A stretch of DNA of 8,327 nucleotides from Acidobacteriota bacterium (GCA_028872975.1 JAGWNV010000100.1:1-8327), one strand, 5' to 3'; shown: positions 1 to 6,151, numbered from the stretch's first letter. Notes: a model not told the origin generated them from the sequence alone. Numbers and translations are program-made.

Positions 1-68
1 ACCAGCCGGAGGCGCCCGGCCGCACCGGCGGCGCCGGTGAAGACGCCGCCGGGGAGCTGGCCGTTCAC
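1..68 (-). CDS. Start of a gene running off the left edge (hypothetical)
   Basis: A GTG at 68-66 opens a minus-strand frame that stays open to the window edge, giving 22 codons. It begins M-N-G-Q-L-P-G-G-V-F-T-G and is Ala/Gly/Arg-rich. The GTG overlaps the stop codon of the upstream small membrane-protein gene in a 4-bp GTGA junction. The same arrangement joins guaA to its downstream gene in this window, and this junction is the main reason to propose a gene here. No family is recognisable from 22 residues, and an open frame this short is weak evidence in GC-rich DNA. Confidence 0.3.
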   Translation of the reverse strand, partial: MNGQLPGGVFTGAAGAAGRLRL

Positions 69-238
69 TGCGCCGGCAGCCCCGGACGGGGCCGAGGGCC
101 GGCGGCGCCGGCAGCGTCGGATCGGGCTGCCCGGCGCGCGGCGCGATCGCGGCGCACCGCCCAGCGCACGGCGAGCACGGCGATCACGACCATGGACAGG
201 GCGAAGAACCCGAAGACGGCGTCGAAGGCCACCGACAT
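65..238 (-). CDS. Small single-span membrane protein, 57 aa, unknown function
   Basis: The minus-strand frame starts at ATG 238-236 and stops at TGA 67-65. An in-frame TAG lies five codons upstream of the ATG, so the start is bounded. Residues about 4-27 form a hydrophobic segment (AFDAVFGFFALSMVVIAVLA followed by VRW). Next comes a strongly basic stretch, about 29-39 (RRDRAARRAAR), then an Ala/Gly/Pro-rich tail. By the positive-inside rule this predicts one membrane helix with the C-terminus in the cytoplasm. The hydrophobic-then-basic order is not expected from a random GC-rich frame, and no competing plus-strand gene looks real here. It is divergent from the nuclease operon and may be coupled to the gene at the left edge. 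No function can be assigned; it could be a small accessory subunit of a membrane complex encoded further left. Confidence 0.55.
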   Translation of the reverse strand: MSVAFDAVFGFFALSMVVIAVLAVRWAVRRDRAARRAARSDAAGAAGPRPRPGLPAQ

Positions 239-247
239 GCGCCCGCG

Positions 248-253
248 AGCCTA
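248..253 (-). promoter_or_regulatory. Possible -10 hexamer (TAGGCT) for the small membrane-protein gene
   Basis: TAGGCT on the minus strand fits the actinobacterial -10 consensus TANNNT and lies 9 bases before the ATG, so the transcript would be nearly leaderless. No convincing Shine-Dalgarno or -35 sequence is visible. The hexamer includes the in-frame TAG that bounds the gene, so the match may be coincidental. Confidence 0.22.
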
Positions 254-262
254 TGAGGCGTC

Positions 263-279
263 GCACCGGGGCCCGGTGC
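263..279. repeat. Perfect inverted repeat, 7-bp arms, 3-base loop
   Basis: GCACCGG at 263-269 and CCGGTGC at 273-279 are exact reverse complements around GGC. The repeat sits in the 94-bp gap between the divergent small membrane-protein gene and the nuclease operon. It could be a regulator-binding site or an mRNA hairpin in the operon leader. Short perfect inverted repeats also arise by chance in DNA this rich in G and C. Confidence 0.35.
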
Positions 280-300
280 ACCGCCGGGGGGCCTCCGCGG

Positions 301-313
301 CGGTGTCACACCG
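301..313. promoter_or_regulatory. Palindrome CGGTGTcACACCG, candidate operator upstream of the nuclease operon
   Basis: The 13-base sequence has perfect 6-base arms around a central C at 307 and ends 19 bases before the proposed GTG at 333. Its place between divergent genes, next to the operon start, suits a dimeric repressor or activator. I do not recognise it as the site of a named regulator, and the role is inferred from symmetry and position only. Confidence 0.3.
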
Positions 314-332
314 GTCCGCCATCCTGGGGAGC

Positions 333-1307
333 GTGCCCACCACCACCACCGCCTCCCCGGCCCCGCTCCTGGCCGGCGACGCCCTGGTGGCCCGCCTCCG
401 GGGCACCCCCGGCGAGCGGCCCCTCGTGGACCCCGGGCTGGCCGGGGGCCTGCGGGACTGGCTCGAGGACGAGCTGTCGGGGGCCGTCGCCGGCCTGCCC
501 GAGGAGGCCGGGCCGGTCCGGATCAGCAAGGAGGCCGTGAACGGGGTCCTCGTGTGCGAGGCCCAGCTGGTGGCCGCCCGTGCCGGCCGGCCGGGACCGA
601 CGGTCCAGCTGGCCCGGGGCTCGATGGTCGACGCCCTGTTCCGCCAGTGGGTGACGGTGGGCCGGATCGACGACCCGGTGGCCGACGCCCTCGAGGCGCT
701 CGAGGTCCAGGGCGACCCCGACGGGATCGTCGCATTCGTCGGCGGGCTGGCCGGCGAGGAGCGGCGGGCGCTCGCCGCCGAGGTGGCCGACCACACCGAG
801 CGGATCCGGTCCGCCTGGCCGGTGCTCCCGGCATCGTGGCTGGCGAGGACCCAGGAGCGCATGGTGGTCCCCCTGGCCGGGGGCCGGGTGGTGCTGAGCG
901 GCGTCGTGGACCTCGCCCTCGGGGCACCTTCGGGGGGGCGGGCCTCGGTGTGCGTGGTGGAGGTGAAGTCGGGCCGGCGCCGGGTGGAGCACCGGGCCGA
1001 TCTCCACCTCTACGCCCTGCTCGAGACCCTGCGGTCGGGGGCCCCGCCGTTCCGGGTGGCGACCTTCTACACCGCCGGGGGCGAGCTCGACGTCGAGCCC
1101 GTGGGCCGAGACGCCCTGCTCGGGGCGCTCCACCGGGTGGTCGCCGGCACGCTGCGGCTGGTCCGGCTGGCGGCGGGGGCGGCGCCGGTGCCCACGCCCA
1201 ACCCCCTGTGCGGCTGGTGCCCGGCGCTGGCCGGCTGCGACCCCGGTCTGGCCAGGGTGGCCGAGACGGCGGGGGCGCCGGCGGACGGGGCGCTGGCGTG
1301 TCGATAG
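333..1307 (+). CDS. RecB/Cas4-type PD-(D/E)XK nuclease with predicted 4Fe-4S site
   Basis: The 324-aa protein has the PD-(D/E)XK nuclease core: D193 in a VVDLAL strand, then E210 and K212 in VVEVKSG, then an Asp-x3-Tyr (D223, Y227) where RecB-like enzymes usually have Gln-x3-Tyr. C75 near the N-terminus and C293-x2-C296-x5-C302 near the C-terminus reproduce the one-plus-three cysteine spacing of the iron-sulfur nucleases Cas4 and AddB. Metal-dependent DNA cleavage by a cytoplasmic enzyme is therefore predicted; the substrate is unknown. GTG 333 is chosen because the residues before it look non-coding, although the frame is open back to an ATG at 192 and no clear ribosome site decides the start. 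A CATCCT hexamer lies 7 bases upstream. The gene heads a coupled operon and its end overlaps the next gene by 10 bp. No cas genes are nearby, so a CRISPR role is not supported. Confidence 0.78.
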   Translation: MPTTTTASPAPLLAGDALVARLRGTPGERPLVDPGLAGGLRDWLEDELSGAVAGLPEEAGPVRISKEAVNGVLVCEAQLVAARAGRPGPTVQLARGSMVDALFRQWVTVGRIDDPVADALEALEVQGDPDGIVAFVGGLAGEERRALAAEVADHTERIRSAWPVLPASWLARTQERMVVPLAGGRVVLSGVVDLALGAPSGGRASVCVVEVKSGRRRVEHRADLHLYALLETLRSGAPPFRVATFYTAGGELDVEPVGRDALLGALHRVVAGTLRLVRLAAGAAPVPTPNPLCGWCPALAGCDPGLARVAETAGAPADGALACR

Positions 1308-2176
1308 CGGTGGCCCTGCCCCGGGCGCCGGGGGTGACCGAGGAGCTCCTGGCCCCGTCGCCGGTGCTCACCGGCGAGGACCTCGACGCCGTGCGCCGGC
1401 ACCTCGTGTCGCTCCTCGGGCCGCTGGCGGCGGAGCTGCCCGAGGGGGAGCGGTTCGTCCTCGACGCCTATCGCCTGGGCACGGCCCTGCGCCGGCCCGA
1501 GCGGTGCCTGGCGGCCGAGGAGGCCTTCGTGCCCTCGCCTCGCACCTGCCGGCGCGCCGTGGGCGTGGCCGCCCTGGCCCGGTGCCTGCGGGGGCGGGCG
1601 GCGGGCCCGGCCGAGGCCGTGGACGGCGTGCTGGCCGAGGCCGTCGAGGACGCCGGCGGCGTGGCCGACCCGGGGCAGGCCCCCGGGCCGTGGTGGGGCC
1701 GGTGGTACGCCGGGCTCGGCCCCGGGGCCCGGGCCGTGGTGGCGGCCGAGGCCACCACCTGGGCGACCCAGTTGTGGACGGCGCTCGAGTGGGACCGCCT
1801 GCCGGCGCCGGTGGTGGCCGGCGGACGGCCCGACCACTGGGCCGTGCCCGGCGGGCGGGCGCTCGCCCTTCGCAGCCGGGCCGACGTGCGGGTGCGGGCC
1901 GCGGGGCGCGCCGTCCTCGTGGTCGTCGGCGCCGGGGTGCCCGACGCGGCCAGCCGCGCCGAGCTGCTCTTCGCCGCCCTCGTCCCGGCGCTGGCGGGCT
2001 CGGTCGCCGCCGCGCCGGGCCGGGTAGTGGGGCTGTGGCCTGCGGCGGGCGCCGTGCGCGTCGTGCCCGTCGACCGTCGCGCCCTCGACAGTGCCACCGA
2101 GCAGGTGGCGACGGCCGTGGCCACGTGGGTGGACGCCGTATTGGAGCGCCGGCCGGCAGGTACCCTGACCGGATGA
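1298..2176 (+). CDS. Probable inactive paralogue of the upstream PD-(D/E)XK nuclease
   Basis: The 292-aa protein starts at GTG 1298, inside the end of the nuclease gene. I recognise no family motif directly, but it can be aligned by eye with its neighbour over most of its length. The match is clearest in the second half: GGRALALRSRADVRV pairs with GGRVVLSGVVDLAL, VLVVVGAG with VCVVEVKSG, RAELLFAAL with RADLHLYALL, and RVVGLWPAAGAVRVVPVDRRAL with the equivalent RVATFYTAGG block. In that alignment the first Asp is kept (D196), the catalytic Glu and Lys become Val and Ala or Gly, and the Tyr is lost. The cysteine-rich tail is missing, as is a Cys equivalent to C75. It is probably a structural or regulatory partner of the active subunit. 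The coding start and frame are secure; the homology needs a profile test. Confidence 0.7.
   Translation: MSIAVALPRAPGVTEELLAPSPVLTGEDLDAVRRHLVSLLGPLAAELPEGERFVLDAYRLGTALRRPERCLAAEEAFVPSPRTCRRAVGVAALARCLRGRAAGPAEAVDGVLAEAVEDAGGVADPGQAPGPWWGRWYAGLGPGARAVVAAEATTWATQLWTALEWDRLPAPVVAGGRPDHWAVPGGRALALRSRADVRVRAAGRAVLVVVGAGVPDAASRAELLFAALVPALAGSVAAAPGRVVGLWPAAGAVRVVPVDRRALDSATEQVATAVATWVDAVLERRPAGTLTG
2161..2166 (+). promoter_or_regulatory. Possible internal leaderless promoter (-10 TACCCT) for guaA
   Basis: TACCCT fits TANNNT and lies 6 bases before the guaA ATG, inside the last codons of the upstream gene. T/A-rich hexamers are scarce in this sequence, and the same spacing occurs ahead of other unit heads in the window. 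It may give guaA its own transcript in addition to read-through from the nuclease genes. No clear -35 element is visible. Confidence 0.35.
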
Positions 2177-3741
2177 GAGCGCCCCGGGACGCCCCGGTGC
2201 TCGTCGTCGACTTCGGAGCCCAGTACGCGCAGCTCATCGCCCGGCGCGTGCGCGAGGCCCGCGTCTACAGCGAGATCGTCCCCCACGGCCTGCCGGCGGC
2301 CGAGATCCTGGCCCGGCGGCCGGCGGCGCTCATCCTCTCGGGCGGGCCCGCCAGCGTGTACGAGCCGGGGGCGCCCGCCCTCGACCCCGCCCTCCTGCGC
2401 GCTGGGGTGCCGGTGCTCGGCATCTGCTACGGCTTCCAGGCCATGGCCCACGCCCTGGGCGGGGAGGTGGCCCGGACGGGGGTGGCCGAATTCGGCAGGA
2501 CAAAGGCCCAGCTCGACAACGCCTCGATGCTCTTCCGGGGCCTGTCCCCGTCGCAGTTCGTCTGGATGTCGCACCGCGACGCCGTGGTCGGGCTCCCCGA
2601 GGGCATGCGGGCCACGGCGTCCACCCAGGCGGCGGCCATCGCCGCCTTCGAGGACGAGACCGGCACCCTGGCCGGGGTGCAGTGGCACCCCGAGGTCGTC
2701 CACACCGCCCACGGCCAGGCCGTCCTCGAGCGGTTCCTCCACCAGTGCGCCGGGATCGCCCCCACCTGGACCACGAGCAACTTCATCGACGACGCCGTGA
2801 CGGGGGTGGCCGAGACCGTCGGCGACCACAACGTCATCTGCGGCCTGTCGGGCGGGGTCGACTCGGCGGTGGCGGCCGCCCTCGTGCAGCGGGCCGTGAG
2901 CGAGCAGCTCACCTGCGTCTTCGTCGACCACGGGCTGCTGCGCAAGGGCGAGCGGGAGCAGGTCGAGAGCGACTACGTGCGGGCGACGGGGATCCAGCTG
3001 CACATCGAGGACGCCCGGGACCGGTTCCTCGAGGCCCTGGCCGGCGTGCGCGACCCCGAGGAGAAGCGCAAGATCATCGGCAGGGAGTTCATCCGCACCT
3101 TCGAGACCGCCGCCGCCAAGATCGCCGCCAACCGCGACCGCGGCGACGACGTCGAGTTCCTCGTCCAGGGCACCCTCTACCCCGACGTGGTGGAGTCGGG
3201 CGGCGGGGCCGGCACCTCGGTCATCAAGAGCCACCACAACGTGGGTGGCCTCCCGGCCGATCTCCGCTACCGGCTCGTCGAGCCCCTGCGGAGCCTCTTC
3301 AAGGACGAGGTGCGCGCCGTCGGCCTCGAGCTCGGGCTCCCCGAGGAGATCGTCTGGCGCCACCCGTTCCCCGGGCCGGGCCTCGCCATCAGGATCGCCG
3401 GCGAGGTCACCGCCGAGCGCCTCGAGATCCTCCGGGAAGCCGACGCCATCGCCCGTGACGAGCTCTCCGCCGCCGGCCTCGACCGCACCGTCTGGCAGTT
3501 CCCTGTGGTGCTCCTGGCCGAGGTGGGGTCGGTGGGCGTGCAGGGCGACGGCCGCACCTACGGGCACCCCATCGTGCTGCGGCCCGTGCACAGCGAGGAC
3601 GCCATGACCGCCGACTGGTCCCGGTTGCCCTACGAGCTGCTCGAGGTCATCTCCAACCGGATCACCAACGAGGTCGCCGAGGTGAACCGGGTGCTGCTCG
3701 ACGTGACGAGCAAGCCGCCCGCCACCATCGAGTGGGAGTGA
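2173..3741 (+). CDS. guaA: GMP synthase (glutamine-hydrolysing)
   Basis: This cytoplasmic enzyme converts XMP to GMP, using ATP and ammonia from glutamine, in the last step of guanine nucleotide synthesis. The 522-aa length matches the family (about 525). The N-terminal class I glutamine amidotransferase domain (about 8-190) has the nucleophile C85 in GICYGFQ and the His/Glu pair H172 and E174 in VQWHPE. The ATP-pyrophosphatase domain follows, with the P-loop SGGVDS at 226-231. The C-terminal dimerisation domain (about 400-522) carries the conserved GDGRTYGHPIVLRPV and TSKPPATIEWE ends. The ATG at 2173 overlaps the upstream stop as ATGA, and the stop overlaps the next start as GTGA. No key residue is missing. 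The unusual point is position: it is third in an operon headed by a nuclease pair. Confidence 0.98.
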   Translation: MRAPRDAPVLVVDFGAQYAQLIARRVREARVYSEIVPHGLPAAEILARRPAALILSGGPASVYEPGAPALDPALLRAGVPVLGICYGFQAMAHALGGEVARTGVAEFGRTKAQLDNASMLFRGLSPSQFVWMSHRDAVVGLPEGMRATASTQAAAIAAFEDETGTLAGVQWHPEVVHTAHGQAVLERFLHQCAGIAPTWTTSNFIDDAVTGVAETVGDHNVICGLSGGVDSAVAAALVQRAVSEQLTCVFVDHGLLRKGEREQVESDYVRATGIQLHIEDARDRFLEALAGVRDPEEKRKIIGREFIRTFETAAAKIAANRDRGDDVEFLVQGTLYPDVVESGGGAGTSVIKSHHNVGGLPADLRYRLVEPLRSLFKDEVRAVGLELGLPEEIVWRHPFPGPGLAIRIAGEVTAERLEILREADAIARDELSAAGLDRTVWQFPVVLLAEVGSVGVQGDGRTYGHPIVLRPVHSEDAMTADWSRLPYELLEVISNRITNEVAEVNRVLLDVTSKPPATIEWE

Positions 3742-4298
3742 CGACGTCGGTGTCGGAGGTGGCCGGGTCCTACGCGGTGGTGGCGGACGGCTTCGAGGCA
3801 CGGCTGCGGGGCGTGGGGAGCGGGCTGTGGGGCTCGCCCTCGCCCTGTGCCGGGTGGACGGCGGCCGACGTGGTCGACCACGTGATCATGACCCACCGCC
3901 GGGTGCTCGGGAGCCTGCGGGGGACCGACGCCGAGCCCCTCTCGGACACCGACGACCGCCTCGCCTGCTGGGAGGCGGCCCGCCGGGAGGTCGAGGCCGC
4001 CCTGGCCGACCCCGCCCAGGCCTCGGCCGTGGTGGGGGGCATGTTCGGCGAGCAGCCCTTCGAGTCGCTCGTCGGCCGCCTGGTGTGCGCCGACACCCTC
4101 TTCCACACCTGGGACCTGGCCCGGGCCACCGGCCAGGACGACCGGCTCGACCCGGCCGCCGTGGAGCGGGCCACGGCGTTCCTCGCCCCCATCGACGAGG
4201 CCATCCGCCGGCCGGGGGGCTTCGGCCCGAGGATCGAGCCGCCCGCCGACGCCGACGGCCAGACCCGGCTGCTCAACTTCGGAGGGCGGGCCGTCTGA
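3738..4298 (+). CDS. DinB-fold, maleylpyruvate-isomerase-like metal-binding protein
   Basis: The 186-aa protein resembles the actinobacterial group related to mycothiol-dependent maleylpyruvate isomerase (DinB four-helix fold; TIGR03086-like proteins). Diagnostic parts are the early PCAGWTAADVVDHVIMTH block, with H48 as probable first metal ligand, and CADTLFHTWDLARATG, with D119-x3-H123 in place of the usual Glu-x3-His pair. The later C-terminal helix is short and the protein ends in FGGRAV. A thiol-dependent transferase or isomerase role, possibly with mycothiol, is inferred from the family; the substrate is unknown. GTG 3738 is chosen because it makes a 4-bp overlap with the guaA stop. GTG 3732 (two residues longer) and GTG 3750 (four shorter, with GGAG about 11 bases upstream) are alternatives. 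It is the last gene of the operon. Confidence 0.75.
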   Translation: MTTSVSEVAGSYAVVADGFEARLRGVGSGLWGSPSPCAGWTAADVVDHVIMTHRRVLGSLRGTDAEPLSDTDDRLACWEAARREVEAALADPAQASAVVGGMFGEQPFESLVGRLVCADTLFHTWDLARATGQDDRLDPAAVERATAFLAPIDEAIRRPGGFGPRIEPPADADGQTRLLNFGGRAV

Positions 4299-4305
4299 GG
4301 ACCTC

Positions 4306-4332
4306 GCCCGCTCGGCGTCAGCCGAGGCGGGC
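4306..4332. terminator. Stem-loop between convergent genes, probable shared terminator
   Basis: GCCCG-CTCGGC (4306-4316) pairs with GCCGAG-CGGGC (4321-4332) around a GTCA loop, giving 11 base pairs with one bulged G at 4327. It starts 8 bases after the stop of the DinB-fold gene and covers the last codons and stop of the convergent flavoprotein gene, so it could end transcription from both sides. There is no T-run on either strand; many high-GC actinobacterial terminators lack one. The structure was read by eye and not folded. Confidence 0.5.
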
Positions 4333-5712
4333 CAGGTCCCGGAGGCAGTCGTAGGCGGCGTACTTGTAGGCGTCGCTCATGGTCGGCACGTCGAAGGTGG
4401 CGTGGATGAAGTAGTCGACGGTGCCCTCGAAGTGGAGCACGGCCTGGCCGTGGTGGACGAGCTCGGTGGCCGACTCGCCGACGACGTGCACGCCGAGCAC
4501 CCGGCGGCTGTCGCGGTCGACGACGAGCTTCACGAGCCCCTCGGTCGTCCCGGCGATGGCGGCCCGGCTGTTGTCGGCGAAGTGGGCCCGGCCCACGGCG
4601 TAGCGGATGCCGCGCTCGCGGGCCTGCTCCTCGGTGAGGCCCACCATGGCGCACTCGGGCACGGCGTAGACCCCGAAGGGCACGAGGGGGTCCACCGTCT
4701 GCTTGAAGGGGATGTCGAGGGCGTAGCAGGTGGCCACCCGGCCCTGCTCCATGGAGGAGGAGGCGAGCGCGGGCGGGCCGATCACGTCACCGGCGGCGTA
4801 GACGCCCGGTGCGGTCGTCTCGTAGTGGTCGTCGACGCGGATGCGGCCCCGGTCGTCGAGGGCGACGCCGGCGTCGTCGAGGCCGAGGTCCTCGGTGTTG
4901 CCCACCCGGCCGGCGGCGAAGATGGCCTTCTCGGGGCGCAGCACCGAGGCGTCGCCGAGGCGCACGACGAGTCCCTGGCCGTCGCGCTCGACGCCTGCCA
5001 CCGAGGCCTCGGACAGGACGGTCATGCCCGCCGACCGGAAGGCCTCGCCCATGACGGCCGAGCACTCGCCGTCGAGGAAGGAGAGCAGACGCCGGCCCCG
5101 GTCGACGAGGGTCACCTCGGCCCCGAGGGCGAGGAAGATCGAGGCGTACTCGCAGGCGACGGCCCCGCCACCGACGACCACCAGGCTGGCCATGGGTCGC
5201 CCGAGGCTCCTGGCCGTCTCGGAGTCGAGCACGTCGGGGTCGTCGAAGGGGATCCCGGGGGGATGGAAGGGCCGGGACCCGGTGGCGAGGAGCACCACCC
5301 GGCCGGCGAGGACCTGCTCGGCGCCCGTCTCGTCGGTGACCACCACGGTGCGCCCCGGTCCCAGCCGGGCGTGGCCGGTGACGAGGGCGATGCCGTGGCG
5401 CTCGAGGTTCTGGGCCACCGCCGCGCTCATGGTCGCCGCCACGTCCTGGGCCCGGGCCCGCAGGCGGTCGATCACGGCCTGGGGCTCGAGGTCGATGGCG
5501 GCGTCGTAGAGATGGCGGCGTTGGAACCCGGTGAGGTAGAGCGCCGCCTCGCGCATGGCCTTGGTGGTGATGGCGCTGGCCGCCATGGTGCCGCCCGGGG
5601 TGGGCGACTGCTCGACGACCACCACGCGCTTTCCGAAGAAGGCGGCCTGGGCGGCGGCCTTCTCGCCCGCCGGCCCCGCCCCCACCACCACCATGTCGTA
5701 CGGGTCGGCCAT
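4318..5712 (-). CDS. sthA: SthA-like FAD/NAD(P) oxidoreductase lacking the active-site cysteine
   Basis: The 464-aa protein is a two-dinucleotide-fold flavoprotein. It has an N-terminal FAD site GAGPAGE (11-17), an NAD(P) site GGGAVACEYAS (181-191), a second FAD motif YAAGDVIG (305-312) and a C-terminal dimerisation domain. The closest match from memory is soluble pyridine nucleotide transhydrogenase, SthA. The PPALASSSMEQGR block (313-325) and the TFDVPTMSDAYKYAA ending replace the His-Glu active site of lipoamide dehydrogenase, as in SthA. It should transfer hydride between NADH and NADPH in the cytoplasm. The GGTCVNTGTIPSK-type active-site segment is GGTMAASAITTK here (40-51), so no redox cysteine remains and the segment is one residue shorter. 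A dithiol-disulfide reductase role is therefore unlikely. It follows the VOC gene after one base, so the two are probably cotranscribed. Confidence 0.8.
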   Translation of the reverse strand: MADPYDMVVVGAGPAGEKAAAQAAFFGKRVVVVEQSPTPGGTMAASAITTKAMREAALYLTGFQRRHLYDAAIDLEPQAVIDRLRARAQDVAATMSAAVAQNLERHGIALVTGHARLGPGRTVVVTDETGAEQVLAGRVVLLATGSRPFHPPGIPFDDPDVLDSETARSLGRPMASLVVVGGGAVACEYASIFLALGAEVTLVDRGRRLLSFLDGECSAVMGEAFRSAGMTVLSEASVAGVERDGQGLVVRLGDASVLRPEKAIFAAGRVGNTEDLGLDDAGVALDDRGRIRVDDHYETTAPGVYAAGDVIGPPALASSSMEQGRVATCYALDIPFKQTVDPLVPFGVYAVPECAMVGLTEEQARERGIRYAVGRAHFADNSRAAIAGTTEGLVKLVVDRDSRRVLGVHVVGESATELVHHGQAVLHFEGTVDYFIHATFDVPTMSDAYKYAAYDCLRDLARLG

Positions 5713-5713
5713 G

Positions 5714-6079
5714 TCAAGCTCGGGTGAGCACCTCGAGGTTGTGGCCGTCGGGGTCGGAGAAGTAGAAGCCCTGGCCGCCGTCGCGGCGGTTGGTGCCGGG
5801 GACGCCGTGGCCGGGGTCGGCGAAGGTGGCGACGCCCTCGGCCCGGACCCGGGCCAGGACGGGGCCGAAGTCGTCGTCGGCGACGAGGAAGGCGTAGTGC
5901 TGCGGCTCCACGTGGGAGGCGTCGTCGAAGTCGAGCGACACGCCGTTGGCCAGCTCGACGACCAGGAAGTGGGCGGCGGGCGCCGGCGGCCCGAGGCCGA
6001 GGACCCGGCACAGGAACTCCGCCGACCGGCGCTTGTCGGTGGCGGCCACGATGGTGTGGTTCAGCTGGACCGCCGGCAC
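5714..6079 (-). CDS. VOC-superfamily metal-binding protein (glyoxalase/dioxygenase fold)
   Basis: The 121-aa protein has the paired beta-alpha-beta-beta-beta layout of the vicinal oxygen chelate superfamily. H8 in LNHTIV, H61 in PQHYAFLV and E116 in GHNLEVLT are at the usual metal-ligand positions, and GFYFSDPDGHNLEV is the typical C-terminal signature. One domain of this length normally works as a dimer. It could be a glyoxalase-like lyase, a dioxygenase or a binding protein; the substrate cannot be read from sequence. GTG 6079-6077 is the chosen start. TAAGGT just upstream is either a -10 hexamer 7 bases before it or a ribosome site containing AAGG. The TGA is one base from the ATG of the SthA-like gene, so this gene probably heads a two-gene operon. 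Confidence 0.85.
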   Translation of the reverse strand: MPAVQLNHTIVAATDKRRSAEFLCRVLGLGPPAPAAHFLVVELANGVSLDFDDASHVEPQHYAFLVADDDFGPVLARVRAEGVATFADPGHGVPGTNRRDGGQGFYFSDPDGHNLEVLTRA

Positions 6080-6086
6080 GGCCCGA

Positions 6087-6092
6087 ACCTTA
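6087..6092 (-). promoter_or_regulatory. Possible -10 hexamer (TAAGGT) for the VOC/SthA-like operon
   Basis: TAAGGT on the minus strand fits TANNNT and lies exactly 7 bases before the GTG, the spacing expected for a leaderless mRNA. The AAGG inside it could instead be a ribosome-binding site, and sequence alone cannot decide. The 72-bp gap (6080-6151) shared with the divergent helix-turn-helix gene holds this hexamer and one facing the other way. Confidence 0.35.
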
Positions 6093-6138
6093 CGCCCCGG
6101 TCCGTCCCGCTGCGCACGTCCCGCCGGGAATCTACGAC

Positions 6139-6144
6139 TACCTT
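6139..6144 (+). promoter_or_regulatory. Possible -10 hexamer (TACCTT) for the helix-turn-helix gene
   Basis: TACCTT fits TANNNT and lies 7 bases before the ATG at 6152. No Shine-Dalgarno sequence occurs between it and the ATG, which supports a leaderless transcript. No good -35 element is visible at the expected distance. Confidence 0.42.
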
Positions 6145-6151
6145 CCTCGTC

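Noticed and set aside
192..332. Longer start for the nuclease gene at ATG 192 or ATG 237
   Set aside because: The added residues are basic and low in complexity, run antisense through the small membrane-protein gene and contain the intergenic repeats.
337..348. CAC trinucleotide run
   Set aside because: It encodes four Thr residues at the nuclease N-terminus and is too short to treat as a functional repeat.
37..540. Plus-strand open frame of 167 codons at the left end
   Set aside because: It is Arg/Pro-rich out-of-frame translation overlapping the nuclease gene in another frame, with no domain.
333..1307. Cas4 of a CRISPR system
   Set aside because: There is no repeat-spacer array and no other cas gene; only the nuclease core and cysteine layout resemble Cas4.
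1468..3801. Very long open frame (777 codons) on the minus strand opposite guaA
   Set aside because: guaA is certain here, and the antisense frame is a low-complexity, His/Gly/Pro/Arg-rich mirror of its GC-rich codons with no recognisable domain.
4318..5712. Dihydrolipoamide dehydrogenase, mercuric reductase or mycothione reductase
   Set aside because: These need the paired redox cysteines and usually a C-terminal His-Glu dyad; both are absent, and the C-terminal half reads as SthA.
4402..5727. Open frame of 441 codons on the plus strand opposite the SthA-like gene
   Set aside because: It is the antisense shadow of a clear flavoprotein; its composition is dominated by Gly, His, Val and Glu and it has no motifs.
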